A stretch of DNA of 64,000 nucleotides from Crassaminicella profunda (GCF_019884785.1 NZ_CP082326.1:3093355-3157354); one strand, 5' to 3'. Shown: positions 44,259 through 53,095, counted from the first letter of the stretch. The notes: generated by a model from the sequence alone, not told the origin. Program-made: numbers and translations.

Positions 44259-44286
44259 ATTATACTATAATTTGTAATCATGTCAA
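44259..44286 (-). promoter_or_regulatory. Promoter of the fluoride riboswitch-antiporter unit
   Basis: TTGACA, 16 bases and TATAAT on the minus strand, ending 6 bases before the riboswitch, so the aptamer is at the very 5' end of the RNA. Confidence 0.7.
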
Positions 44287-44315
44287 TCTTTTTGTCGTAA
44301 AATATAAGATTTAGT

Positions 44316-44507
44316 TTAACCTTCATCTGTAATTCTTATAAGGATTTCATCTACTAGATTGATATCACATTTTCCTTGTTTGGTAAAATGTTTACAATTT
44401 TCACAGGTACGATTTCCCCCTGTAGAAGAAGTGAACGCACCTTCGTTTGTATTTCGAAACTGGCTACAATTAGATGCTACTGCTTGCAATTGCTCTCTAC
44501 TTGCCAT
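44316..44507 (-). CDS. Small Cys-containing hypothetical protein (63 aa)
   Basis: A 63-residue soluble protein with CSQF near residue 14 and a CENCKHFTKQGKC motif near residues 35-47, likely a small metal site. AGGAGGG precedes the ATG. Similar short Cys-motif proteins occur in Clostridia, but no function is known to me. It is monocistronic, and the antiporter promoter starts just downstream of its stop. Confidence 0.7.
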   Translation of the reverse strand: MASREQLQAVASNCSQFRNTNEGAFTSSTGGNRTCENCKHFTKQGKCDINLVDEILIRITDEG

Positions 44508-44599
44508 AGTATCCCTCCTATTTTAATTGGCCATTTTCATAATCCTCTTTAATATTATTCCTCCTAAAAGAGATTTTTATTATGCTTTTACAAATAATT

Positions 44600-44625
44600 A
44601 ATCCAGAGGATTTCTCCTCTGGATT
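44600..44625 (-). terminator. Hairpin after the bactofilin-like gene
   Basis: A perfect 11-base stem, AATCCAGAGGA / TCCTCTGGATT, abutting the stop at 44626. The minus-strand tail AATTATTTG has few T's, so termination strength is uncertain; the plus strand has a better T-run. Confidence 0.6.
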
Positions 44626-45771
44626 TTATTCATCTAATGGCTCAATAGTCTTAGGTTTTTGAATAGCTTCTTTTATATTTAATAAATAACTTCCTATCCC
44701 AAAGAAAATGGCTACAAAGGATACAAACTTACCTAAATAAGGAATAAAGCCTACTAAAAGAAGGAGTAAAATTCCCAAAACCATAGGTAAATAAGGTTTT
44801 TCCTCATTTTTTAAGATTTTTTCTCCAATCCAAAGAGCAGCAGGAATCTTTGACAAATAAATAAGTACACCATATATCACAAAAGAAATCAGCCCTAAAG
44901 GAATTCCTATTACAGTAATCATCATTAATAGAGATACAATAGGTACAGCAACGAGGACTACAATCCCAATGCCTAATGCATACCAAGGCTTTTTACTGAT
45001 TGTGGCAGAAGTTTTTTTCATAAAGCTGCTAAAAATAAGCGTTAATATAAAACTTACGATTAAATACGATATAATTTTAATAGATTTACCAACAACATTT
45101 AATGCCCCAATTCCTTTTTCTACTTTTTTTGTATCTATGTTATTGTCTTTAAATTTATATGAAATCTCGCCACTTACAATACCTTCTGGAATGTCTATTT
45201 CTTCCGGAGATTCATAGGTTAAATTTCCATCAATTTTTGCATTAGGTCCAAGAGTAAGTTTTTCTGTATCAATATTTACATCACCCTTAATATCCCCATT
45301 AATGGTGATATCATCCGCAATCCCTCTAAAATCGCCTCCAATAATTCCATTAATATCTATTTTTTCCGAAAATGCATTGATATTTCCATCGACTGCTCCA
45401 GAATTTTCTAATATTACTACTTGAGAAAGAGCAGTAACATTCTTTCCTATTTCTCCTATAATGCTTAAGTTCACAGTACCGATCCTAAGGTTTCCATCTA
45501 TACTTCCACCAATCTGACTTTCTCCTGATCCTACTATAATATCTCCCAAGACACGTCCTATATTTTCAAATTTTGTAGCAGCTGCAAAAACGTCTCCTTT
45601 TACAGTTCCCACATTTTTTATTGTATCTCCTGCTGTAAAAAAATCTCCCTTTACAACTTCATCTTCTTTAATAACAACATTTTCATTCTTATTTTCTGCA
45701 AAAACAGCTATAGGTAACGATAATATAATGATAAAAGCAATGATTCCACTAAAAATTCTTTTCATCTTCAT
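44626..45771 (-). CDS. Exported bactofilin-like (polymer-forming) membrane protein
   Basis: A 381-residue protein. It has a signal peptide or first helix (IFSGIIAFIIILSLPIAVFA). A right-handed beta-helix of bactofilin type spans about 30-205, with regular short repeats such as GDFFTAGDTIKNVGTVKGD and DINGIIGGDFRGIADDI. At least four membrane segments lie after residue 235 (ISYLIVSFILTLIFSSF onward). The repeats would form a scaffold outside the membrane. AAGGAGG precedes the ATG; an in-frame ATG two codons later has slightly better spacing. It follows the Yip1 gene, with a terminator between. Confidence 0.8.
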   Translation of the reverse strand: MKMKRIFSGIIAFIIILSLPIAVFAENKNENVVIKEDEVVKGDFFTAGDTIKNVGTVKGDVFAAATKFENIGRVLGDIIVGSGESQIGGSIDGNLRIGTVNLSIIGEIGKNVTALSQVVILENSGAVDGNINAFSEKIDINGIIGGDFRGIADDITINGDIKGDVNIDTEKLTLGPNAKIDGNLTYESPEEIDIPEGIVSGEISYKFKDNNIDTKKVEKGIGALNVVGKSIKIISYLIVSFILTLIFSSFMKKTSATISKKPWYALGIGIVVLVAVPIVSLLMMITVIGIPLGLISFVIYGVLIYLSKIPAALWIGEKILKNEEKPYLPMVLGILLLLLVGFIPYLGKFVSFVAIFFGIGSYLLNIKEAIQKPKTIEPLDE

Positions 45772-45840
45772 TCCTCCTCCTTGTATACTATTTAGTTTTT
45801 ACTCAAAATATGAAAATATTATAGCTAAAGAATGAATATA

Positions 45841-45866
45841 AAAACTGCTCAAAATGAGCAGTTTTT
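45841..45866 (-). terminator. Terminator after the Yip1 gene
   Basis: AAAACTGCTC / GAGCAGTTTT with an AAAAT loop and a following TTTTTATATTC on the minus strand. It ends the four-gene ABC exporter operon. Confidence 0.8.
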
Positions 45867-45898
45867 CAACAATTCCACTAAATCAATTCTATAACTTT

Positions 45899-46615
45899 TT
45901 ATTTCATCATTGCAGATGCTAAACTAAATAAAATGGCTACTGCCCAACAACCAAATACAATAAAACTAGATTTTTTCCTACTAATTTTATGGACATAAGC
46001 AATCCCAATACTCCCTACAACTAAATACCAAATAGAAAAAATATCTAAACTGCTCGTGAATGTATAAAGAGGCGTTCCAAATTGTTCATCTCCTAAGAAT
46101 ACTGCTGGAGATGTAAGGACAAAAGCATTTTGAGTGATCAAGGATATAATGGTTCGAATCCCTTCTCCGAATAACATAATCAAATAGGCATAGCCCACCG
46201 CTGATAAACTAGCTTTAAAGGTTCCTACTCCTTTTGTTATTTTAGCAATAACATGAACCACTACACTTTTTATAAACCAGCCAATAAATGGGCCTATCAT
46301 AGCACCTACAACAGCTCCCCAAGTTGAAAATTTAATAACTTGTTCAGGTATATCTTCAATAGACATGCCCTTTTGTACAAGTTCCCTCATCATTGCATTC
46401 TTTGTAAATTCTATAATCAAATCCTTCTTGATCAATGCAAAAATTGAAAATCCAAATAAAATCATCAATATAGGAAATAACACTTTAGGCTTTTCTGCTA
46501 AATATTCCATGGTTTTTGAAGGTTGTATAAAGAGATATTTTACTCGCTCCCACCAAGATAATTCTATACTTATTTCTTCATTTTCATTCATATCTACTTT
46601 ATTTTCTAAATCCAT
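45899..46615 (-). CDS. Yip1 family membrane protein
   Basis: A 238-residue integral membrane protein with five or so hydrophobic segments. The N-terminal segment WWERVKYLFIQPSKTMEYL, followed by KPKVLFPILMILFG, is typical of bacterial YIP1/DUF1282-type proteins. Function is unknown in bacteria. GGGGGAG precedes the ATG, and the gene starts 21 bases after the ABC permease stop, so it belongs to that operon and may assist the exporter. Confidence 0.8.
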   Translation of the reverse strand: MDLENKVDMNENEEISIELSWWERVKYLFIQPSKTMEYLAEKPKVLFPILMILFGFSIFALIKKDLIIEFTKNAMMRELVQKGMSIEDIPEQVIKFSTWGAVVGAMIGPFIGWFIKSVVVHVIAKITKGVGTFKASLSAVGYAYLIMLFGEGIRTIISLITQNAFVLTSPAVFLGDEQFGTPLYTFTSSLDIFSIWYLVVGSIGIAYVHKISRKKSSFIVFGCWAVAILFSLASAMMK

Positions 46616-46636
46616 TCTATTCTCCCCCTTTGACGA

Positions 46637-47854
46637 TTATTCATACCTTAATGCTTCAATAGGATCTAATTTTGAAGCCTTGTTTGCAGGATAAATTCCA
46701 AAGAAAATTCCAACGCCTGCTGAGAAAACCCATGCAATAGCAATAGTACTAATAGATACACTAGGAGGAATTTTAATAAAGCTTGCAATGATGAATGAAA
46801 CTCCTATCCCTATAATAGTACCAATAATTCCTCCTATTCCTGATACGATAACAGATTCAACAAGAAATTGTAATAATATATCTTTTCTTTTAGCTCCTAT
46901 AGCTTTTCTTATACCAATCTCTCTTGTTCTTTCCGTAACAGAAACAAGCATAATATTCATAACACCGATCCCACCAACAAGTAAAGATATTGCAGCAATA
47001 GCACTAATTACCGCTGTTACAACTTCTGTAACCTTATTAAGAGATTGCATTTCTCCCTCTGCCGTATAGCTTCTATACTTATTTTCTCCAGCATTTCCGT
47101 GTCTTCTTTCTAGTAGCTTAACCATCTGATCAATAGTTGATTGTACATTTACCCCTTTTTTCATAGACACCTGTATACCCCACAAATGATCTCCCATTCC
47201 CATTATCTTTTCTAGTGTTGTAACAGGAACAAAAATATTAGGGGTTTGTTCCCCACCTCCTAAGTTTTGAAGGGTACTCTTTGGCTTTTCATATAAACCA
47301 GCAATTACAAAGGATGCTTTTGTATATCCCATATCTACCATGATATTTTCTCCTAAAACATTGGTTCTTCCAAAAACATCCATAGCCGTTTCCTTATCAA
47401 TAAGTGCAATAGATCTTTTTGCTTTTACATCACTCTCTGATAAGTATCTACCTTTTAATATATTCACTTTATCAATTTTGTCGTAATTTTCATTAGCACC
47501 AATTAAAGATACACCAATCATATCACTTTTCGATTTAATTTTACCACTTTCTTCTAAATCTTGAATCATTGCATCTAACTTATCTCCAAAAGTCTTCTTT
47601 AATGCCTCTATATCACTATGGGTGAAATAATCTTTTTGTGTGAGGGTTTCTCTCCAATTGGTTCGAATAAATGCCCTACTTGCACCAAATTGTTCAAATT
47701 CCTGATCAATTGCAGCTTGACTCCCCTGTCCTAGTGCAACTACTGCAATGACAGAAGAAATCCCTATAATAATCCCAAGCATAGTAAGAAGAGACCTCAT
47801 CTTGTTTACCCAAATAGCACTGATAGCTACCTTTATGCTTTCTAAAACATTCAT
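46637..47854 (-). CDS. MacB-like ABC transporter permease
   Basis: Membrane subunit of a MacAB-type exporter: 405 residues, four membrane helices with one large extracellular MacB_PCD domain between helices 1 and 2. Typical segments are NKMRSLLTMLGIIIGISSVI at the N-terminus, GGIGVMNIMLVSVTERTREI and RKAIGAKRKDILLQFLVES before the last helices, and the closing NKASKLDPIEALRYE. The ATG at 47854 has GAGGTG seven bases upstream. It follows the ATPase gene closely. The substrate (peptide, antibiotic or lipid) cannot be deduced. Confidence 0.93.
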   Translation of the reverse strand: MNVLESIKVAISAIWVNKMRSLLTMLGIIIGISSVIAVVALGQGSQAAIDQEFEQFGASRAFIRTNWRETLTQKDYFTHSDIEALKKTFGDKLDAMIQDLEESGKIKSKSDMIGVSLIGANENYDKIDKVNILKGRYLSESDVKAKRSIALIDKETAMDVFGRTNVLGENIMVDMGYTKASFVIAGLYEKPKSTLQNLGGGEQTPNIFVPVTTLEKIMGMGDHLWGIQVSMKKGVNVQSTIDQMVKLLERRHGNAGENKYRSYTAEGEMQSLNKVTEVVTAVISAIAAISLLVGGIGVMNIMLVSVTERTREIGIRKAIGAKRKDILLQFLVESVIVSGIGGIIGTIIGIGVSFIIASFIKIPPSVSISTIAIAWVFSAGVGIFFGIYPANKASKLDPIEALRYE

Positions 47855-47864
47855 GAAAACACCT

Positions 47865-48578
47865 CTATTCTCCTGCTGCCTTAGCACTTAATAATATCTG
47901 ATTTTCTACTAATTTATCCTCTATAATTTCACCATCTCTAAAGGTTACGATTCTTTTCGTATGCTCAGCAATTTCTGGTTCATGGGTTACCATTACAATA
48001 GTTACGCCTTCATCATTTAGCTGCTGGAAGATTCCCATGATCTCATCCCCTGATTTTGTATCTAAGTTTCCGGTAGGCTCATCTGCTAAAAGGATTGAAG
48101 GATTATTAACAAGAGCTCTTGCAATCGCAACCCTTTGCCTTTGCCCTCCTGAAAGCTCATTTGATTTATGATCCATTCGTTCTCCTAAGCCTACTCTCTT
48201 CAGTGCATCTATAGCTCTTTTTCTTCTTTCGAGAGGTGCTATCCCTGCATAAATCATAGGTAGTTCCACATTTTTAAGGGCTGAAATACGAGGAAGAAGG
48301 TTGAATGATTGGAATACAAATCCTATTTTTTTATTTCGAATAACGGCTAATTGTCCATCACTTACTTCTTCAATCTTCTCTCCATCTAACTCATATTTTC
48401 CACCACTTGGTTTATCTAAACATCCTAAAATATTCATCATGGTAGATTTTCCTGAACCTGATGGTCCCATGATAGATACAAATTCTTCAGGCTTTACACA
48501 AAGATTGATTCCTTTTAAGGCTTCTACAGCTATATTTCCATTTTTATAAACTTTTTTTAGGGCTTCTATTTTTATCAT
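47865..48578 (-). CDS. MacB-like ABC transporter ATPase
   Basis: ATPase subunit (237 residues) of the LolD/MacB type. Walker A is GPSGSGKSTMMN, the Q-loop is FVFQSFNLLPRISA, the signature is LSGGQRQRVAIARAL and Walker B is ILLADEPTGNLDTKSG; the switch His is in VTHEPEIA. Its ATG is one base after the adaptor stop, indicating tight coupling. Together with the adaptor and permease it would form a Gram-positive MacAB-like export complex. Confidence 0.95.
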   Translation of the reverse strand: MIKIEALKKVYKNGNIAVEALKGINLCVKPEEFVSIMGPSGSGKSTMMNILGCLDKPSGGKYELDGEKIEEVSDGQLAVIRNKKIGFVFQSFNLLPRISALKNVELPMIYAGIAPLERRKRAIDALKRVGLGERMDHKSNELSGGQRQRVAIARALVNNPSILLADEPTGNLDTKSGDEIMGIFQQLNDEGVTIVMVTHEPEIAEHTKRIVTFRDGEIIEDKLVENQILLSAKAAGE

Positions 48579-48579
48579 A

Positions 48580-49818
48580 TTACATCACCTGGTTCTCATT
48601 GACCGAATCCCCATCTTTAATATTTTCTGTAGGATTCATGATCACTTTATCTTTTTCTTTTAACCCTTTTCCTATTACTTCAACTTCTAGATCACTTTCT
48701 ATACCCATTTCAATTTTTTGTTCTTTCACTTTACCGTTCTTCACAACAAAAATAACTTGGTCTCCATTTTTCTTTGTAAATATGGTTTCATAAGGTAATA
48801 CATAAACATCTTTTTTACTTTCTGTTAATATATCCATTTTCGCTGAAAACCCTGGCTTTAAATACTCATCTATATCTTCTATAGCTACTTTAATCTCTAC
48901 AACATTTTCTTTTCCTCTTCCTGTTTCAACGGTTTTGGCAAAGGGACCAACATATTTTACCTTTCCTTTATATTCTTTTCCCTCAAAGGCATCTCCTGAA
49001 ATTTTAACACAATCTCCTAGTTTCATTTTACTTGCATCATATTCATTGATCTCTGTTACAATTTCTAAGTGGTCTACATCTTGAATATACATGAGTACAA
49101 CATGATTTTCTATAATACCACTTTCTGAAATTTTCATATCTACAATGGTTCCTGTAATAGGACTCTTAATAGAGTACTTTTCCAAATCATCCTTTGCTTT
49201 TTCTAGTTGAAGCTGGGTAAGTTTGATTTGTTTTTTTTGTTTAGCAATTTCCCCTGTATTTTCTCCATCCCCTAATTTTTTCTCAGCTGAAACATATTGA
49301 TTATGCATTTCATCTAAAGTATTTTTAGAATCATCTAATTCACTTTTGCTTAGGGCATTAGCTTCATATAGCTTTTTATTTCTTTCATATGTATCTAATG
49401 CATCTTTATACTTAATTTCTGCATTGCTTAAGTCAATTTCTAAATCTGTTTTTAATTGTGCCAAAGTATTTTCTTCTATTTCCAATCTTCCCTTTGCTTC
49501 CTTGATTTTATAGTCGATATTTGTTTTTTCTAACTCCATAAGCACTTGACCTTTTTCAACTTTTTGTCCCTTTTCAACAAGCATTTTTTCAATCTTTTCT
49601 TCCACATCAGAAACAATCTCTCTTTTATCCATAGACAAAATCTGACCAGTTGCCTGAATATGGGACTCAATATCTTGTTTATTGATTTCTACAGTTTGAA
49701 CACTCATTCCAGGATTTTTTTCTTTTTTACTAGCCTTAACCGTTCCAAATCCTATAAAAGCAATCACTACAATAGCAGTTACTATAATAAGTAGCTTCTT
49801 TTTCTTGCCCTTTAACAT
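48580..49818 (-). CDS. HlyD/RND-type adaptor subunit of the ABC exporter
   Basis: Membrane-anchored periplasmic-adaptor-like protein (412 residues). It has one N-terminal membrane helix (KKLLIIVTAIVVIAFIGFGT). A split lipoyl/barrel-sandwich domain has VEKGQKVEKGQVLMELEKT before a long coiled-coil hairpin (about 105-215), then KYSIKSPITGTIVDMKISES. A beta-barrel and membrane-proximal domain follow. Homologues such as MacA or YknX assist MacB-like exporters in Gram-positives. It is the first gene of the operon. Confidence 0.92.
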   Translation of the reverse strand: MLKGKKKKLLIIVTAIVVIAFIGFGTVKASKKEKNPGMSVQTVEINKQDIESHIQATGQILSMDKREIVSDVEEKIEKMLVEKGQKVEKGQVLMELEKTNIDYKIKEAKGRLEIEENTLAQLKTDLEIDLSNAEIKYKDALDTYERNKKLYEANALSKSELDDSKNTLDEMHNQYVSAEKKLGDGENTGEIAKQKKQIKLTQLQLEKAKDDLEKYSIKSPITGTIVDMKISESGIIENHVVLMYIQDVDHLEIVTEINEYDASKMKLGDCVKISGDAFEGKEYKGKVKYVGPFAKTVETGRGKENVVEIKVAIEDIDEYLKPGFSAKMDILTESKKDVYVLPYETIFTKKNGDQVIFVVKNGKVKEQKIEMGIESDLEVEVIGKGLKEKDKVIMNPTENIKDGDSVNENQVM

Positions 49819-49841
49819 ACTAAAACTCCTTTCCCATACAT

Positions 49842-49867
49842 ATAGGGCATACTCATGTATGCCCTAT
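49842..49867 (-). promoter_or_regulatory. Stem-loop in the leader of the ABC exporter operon
   Basis: A perfect 11-base inverted repeat, ATAGGGCATAC / GTATGCCCTAT, with a TCAT loop, about 24 bases before the adaptor start on the minus strand. No T-run follows on that strand. It could be an operator, an RNA control element or the plus-strand side of a terminator. Confidence 0.4.
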
Positions 49868-49960
49868 CCATATTTTCTATTCCTTATTATACCAGAATCA
49901 ATCTATTTCTTTTCTTACAATTTCCTTACAATTTCCCTAAATTCATCCTAAATTATCATT

Positions 49961-50404
49961 TTAATTTTTTTCATTTCTCCACATAATCATTGCATCTTCT
50001 CCATTATCTTGATAATACTTAGGACGAATACCACAAGGGTTGAATCCATATTTTTCATATAACTTTTGCGCTATTTTATTAGACACTCTAACTTCCAAAG
50101 TCATTGCATGAATCTTCTCTTCTTCTGCAATTTTTAATAATCCTTCAAGGATATAATTACCATACCCCTTTCCTCTTACATCTGGATGGACAGCAATATT
50201 TGTAATATGTCCTTCATCTAATATTTTCCAGAATCCCCCATAACCAAAAACCTTGCCATCAATTTCTAATACTACATATCTAGCTTTTTCATTATGTTCT
50301 ATTTCAGCCACAAATGCATCTACAGTCCAAGGAACTTGAAAACTTTTTTGTTCTACTTCAAAGACATCTTCAATATCCTCTAATGTCATTATTCTAACTT
50401 TCAC
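49961..50404 (-). CDS. rimI: Ribosomal protein S18-alanine N-acetyltransferase-like GNAT protein
   Basis: GNAT acetyltransferase of about 147 residues, the size of RimI. The acetyl-CoA loop is VHPDVRGKGYGNYILEGL, preceded by HITNIAV, and the family end LYEKYGFNPCGIRPKYYQDN is present. The start is GTG at 50404, overlapping tsaB; a GTG at 50413 lies right on the binding site. Linkage tsaE-tsaB-rimI is common in Firmicutes. The target may be S18 or another protein. Confidence 0.9.
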   Translation of the reverse strand: MKVRIMTLEDIEDVFEVEQKSFQVPWTVDAFVAEIEHNEKARYVVLEIDGKVFGYGGFWKILDEGHITNIAVHPDVRGKGYGNYILEGLLKIAEEEKIHAMTLEVRVSNKIAQKLYEKYGFNPCGIRPKYYQDNGEDAMIMWRNEKN

Positions 50405-51116
50405 TCTTCCCACACCTTCTCATTTTCTCTTCATATTGTCTTTCTGCTTCTGACTTTCTCAAGTAGGTTGGAACTAGTTCATAGTAATTCTCTATTTCTC
50501 CATTTTGAGCCCTTTCCATAGCAAGTTCTGCAACAGAGGAAGCCCTTTGCATTTTTACACTATTCGGTGGGAATATTGCTCGGTCTCCCAATTTTTCTAT
50601 TAGATATTCTTGATTAGCCCCTATGCCATCTCCTAAGAATATAACCTTCTCAGGTCTTTCTAGTAATTTTTCTACTAATTCTTCTACACTTACAGCCATA
50701 GGTTCTTCTATACTATTTAAACATTCATCATCCCACTTATACACAGCTGTATACACTTGACTTCTTCTAGCATCTAAAATCGGACAGATGATCCCTTCAG
50801 AAAAAGGCATATTGAATGCTAATGCATCTAATGTAGAAATCCCTACAACAGGAATATCTACAGCATGGGCAAGTCCTTTTGCTGTGGCAACACCAATTCT
50901 AAGGCCTGTGAAAGAACCAGGTCCTTTTGCTACGGCAACAAGATCTATATCTTCCATAGTCAATTCACAACTCTTTAATAAAGCTTCAATCATAGGCATC
51001 AACTTTTGTGAATGTGTTCTTTTGTGATTAATAATATATTCTCCAATTAATTGACCCTCATCCATCACTGCCACTGTAGCAACAATAGATGATGTATCTA
51101 AAGCTAAAATCTTCAT
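50394..51116 (-). CDS. tsaB: tRNA threonylcarbamoyladenosine biosynthesis protein TsaB
   Basis: Partner of TsaD in t6A synthesis, an inactive ASKHA-fold paralogue (240 residues). Diagnostic parts are ILALDTSSIVATVAVMDEG at the start, VAKGPGSFTGLRIGVATAKG near residue 64 and the later CPILDARRSQVYTAVYKW. It overlaps tsaE by 4 bases (ATGA) and rimI at the other end, so the three genes are one operon. Confidence 0.95.
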   Translation of the reverse strand: MKILALDTSSIVATVAVMDEGQLIGEYIINHKRTHSQKLMPMIEALLKSCELTMEDIDLVAVAKGPGSFTGLRIGVATAKGLAHAVDIPVVGISTLDALAFNMPFSEGIICPILDARRSQVYTAVYKWDDECLNSIEEPMAVSVEELVEKLLERPEKVIFLGDGIGANQEYLIEKLGDRAIFPPNSVKMQRASSVAELAMERAQNGEIENYYELVPTYLRKSEAERQYEEKMRRCGKSES

Positions 51117-51568
51117 ATTCTCTTCAACTCCTCTATAACTTCATGAAAATGTTGGCCATTCCCAGTCATTTCTATTTCCCTTGTATTTTCATCTATTCTT
51201 TTTATATGCATCCATAAGTGTTCCTTTGGAATCAAATCTTCTATCTGTGATGCCCATTCGATTAAGCATACTCCTTCTCCATAAAAATATTCTTCATATC
51301 CTAAATCTTCCATTTCCTCTATCTCTCCAATACGATATACATCAAAATGATATAAAGGAATATGCCCCATATACTCATGAATAATTGTAAAGGTAGGACT
51401 TGTGACACACTCATCAACCCCTAATCCCTTTGCAATAGCCTTTGAAATAGTGGTTTTCCCTGCTCCTAAATCCCCTGTCAGACATACTACATCACCACGC
51501 TTCAATAATGTTCCTAATTTATACCCTAACTCATAAGTTTTCTGTTCATTATTACTAATTATCTTCAT
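51113..51568 (-). CDS. tsaE: tRNA threonylcarbamoyladenosine biosynthesis ATPase TsaE
   Basis: Small P-loop ATPase (151 residues) that resets the TsaB-TsaD complex. Walker A is CLTGDLGAGKTTISKAIAKG; TSPTFTIIHEYMG and HFDVYRI follow as in the family. AGGTG precedes the ATG at 51568. First gene of the tsaE-tsaB-rimI operon. Confidence 0.96.
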   Translation of the reverse strand: MKIISNNEQKTYELGYKLGTLLKRGDVVCLTGDLGAGKTTISKAIAKGLGVDECVTSPTFTIIHEYMGHIPLYHFDVYRIGEIEEMEDLGYEEYFYGEGVCLIEWASQIEDLIPKEHLWMHIKRIDENTREIEMTGNGQHFHEVIEELKRI

Positions 51569-51654
51569 TTTTTACACCTCTACCTTAATGGTCTCCAAAA
51601 TCATACAATCATTATATATTTTCTCAAAAAATGGTGCAAGGGAATTCATACAAT

Positions 51655-51687
51655 AAAAAAAGAATTCTTATGATAAGAATTCTTTTT
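51655..51687 (-). terminator. Terminator of ribU
   Basis: An AAAGAATTCTTAT-type perfect stem with a tiny loop between A- and T-runs, 9 bases after the ribU stop on the minus strand. Confidence 0.8.
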
Positions 51688-51696
51688 AACAGCATA

Positions 51697-52323
51697 TTAT
51701 CTCATTTTCAAAATAGGAGAAAGCTTTTTATAAAGAAAACCTGTTAAAATAGTTACCATGATTCCTTTTATTAAGTTAAAAGGAACAACACCATATAATA
51801 CTAAGGTTTTCATATCTACAATAGAAGCATTAGCAGCAGAACTCCAAGCAATAATTTGCTCTAGGGGCATAACCTTTGCATAGAAAGGAAGCAACATATA
51901 ATAATTTGCAAGAGCCCCTACAATGCCCATTGAAACAATCCCTATGACAATTCCAGTCATGGCTCCTTTTTTTGTTCTATATTTTTGATAAGAAATACTA
52001 GCTGGAATAATCAAGGCAATTCCTATTAAAAAGTTTGCAAACTCTCCTACGCCACCTGTTGTTGTCTTTGTAATAAAATGTAAAAAATTCTTGATCAACT
52101 CAATCATAATTCCTGCAGCTGGTCCTAAAGCTAATCCTCCAATTAATGCTGGTAAATCACTAAAATCGATTTGCAAAAATCCTGGAAGAAAAAATATTGG
52201 GAGTTCTATAAACATAATCAAAAAAGCTAATACAGATAATATGGCTACCTTTGTAAGTCCATTTACTGTTCCTATAGATTTAAACCCTAAAGATTTCTTT
52301 CCAATTGCTGTAGTTTTATTCAT
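51697..52323 (-). CDS. ribU: ECF transporter riboflavin-specific S component
   Basis: Membrane substrate-binding subunit (208 residues, six helices) of an energy-coupling-factor transporter for riboflavin. The family segment PGFLQIDFSDLPALIGGLALGPAAG, with the Asp-rich turn near residues 53-56, is present, and GGVGEFANFLIG follows. It is preceded by an FMN riboswitch and terminator, which fixes the substrate more firmly than the sequence alone. The ATPase and T subunits of the transporter are not in the window. GGAGG precedes the ATG. Confidence 0.95.
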   Translation of the reverse strand: MNKTTAIGKKSLGFKSIGTVNGLTKVAILSVLAFLIMFIELPIFFLPGFLQIDFSDLPALIGGLALGPAAGIMIELIKNFLHFITKTTTGGVGEFANFLIGIALIIPASISYQKYRTKKGAMTGIVIGIVSMGIVGALANYYMLLPFYAKVMPLEQIIAWSSAANASIVDMKTLVLYGVVPFNLIKGIMVTILTGFLYKKLSPILKMR

Positions 52324-52380
52324 TAGATCTATTCCTCCTTTATTTTTCAGCAGCCCTCATATGCTTTAGGAAGATGTACA

Positions 52381-52415
52381 AAAATAAAGCGCCCAAAAGA
52401 ATTTCCTTCAGGCGC
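52381..52415 (-). terminator. Expression-platform terminator of the FMN riboswitch
   Basis: GCGCC / GGCGC outer stem with additional inner pairing (GAAG with TCTT), followed by TTTATTTTTG on the minus strand, between the aptamer and the ribU start. Confidence 0.75.
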
Positions 52416-52438
52416 AGTACATACCAAAAAAAGCTTTT

Positions 52439-52551
52439 ATCTTCTTCCATCCAGACTATACTGTCGGTACTGGAATTTCACCAGTTCAGCAATCCTAATT
52501 GCTCGCGGACTTTACCGCCGGTCGGGAATTACACCCTGCCCCGAAGACTAC
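52439..52551 (-). ncRNA. FMN riboswitch (RFN element)
   Basis: On the minus strand all core blocks are present in order: TTCGGGGCAGGGTG, AATTCCCGACCGGCGGT, AGTCCGCGAGC, GAACTGGTGAAATTCCAGTA, CCGACAGTATAGTCTGGATG and GAAGAAGA. Downstream are a terminator and ribU, so FMN excess stops riboflavin uptake. Confidence 0.98.
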
Positions 52552-52601
52552 TCTATTAAATTATAATGACATTATATCTTAGTTTTATGATCTTTGCAAG
52601 T

Positions 52602-53072
52602 TTATCCTGCAATCTTTTCAAGCCAAGTAAATTCGTTGCGTAGAGATATATCTTTCTTATGTCCTATGTATACAATAAATCCTAATATGATTTCATGAGG
52701 CAGTAAATACAACAATCTTAGCCAATCACTACACCATAAATATACCAAATTCATATCTGTAAAAATCAGTAATGATCCTTCCACCATCATAACAATAATA
52801 AAAGGTATGATGACAGAAAATATAGCAACACCCCATTTTACTCTCATAAAAAAATATGTATAGATTGTAAATGTTAGTATGATAGTAAATGTATGCACGC
52901 CAAAGCCCATATATTTCCTTATAAAATATACACTAACACCTTGTAATATTCCTACAATAACAACCTTTCTAAAGGAAGGCTTATTTCCCATTAAGATTAA
53001 TCCTGCCCATGACATCAAAACTGCTTCTGGAATAGAACCTAATATCATCACTTTTATAGGCATTATATCCAT
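52602..53072 (-). CDS. Hypothetical membrane protein (156 aa)
   Basis: A small integral membrane protein with five predicted hydrophobic segments. A conserved-looking end is LLYLLPHEIILGFIVYIGHK. The arrangement is like the membrane part of some sensor kinases without the kinase. GGGGAAA precedes the start. It begins 23 bases after the amidohydrolase stop, so the two are probably one transcript. No family is recognised and no function assigned. Confidence 0.6.
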   Translation of the reverse strand: MDIMPIKVMILGSIPEAVLMSWAGLILMGNKPSFRKVVIVGILQGVSVYFIRKYMGFGVHTFTIILTFTIYTYFFMRVKWGVAIFSVIIPFIIVMMVEGSLLIFTDMNLVYLWCSDWLRLLYLLPHEIILGFIVYIGHKKDISLRNEFTWLEKIAG

Positions 53073-53095
53073 TCACATTTCCCCTTTACCTATCT

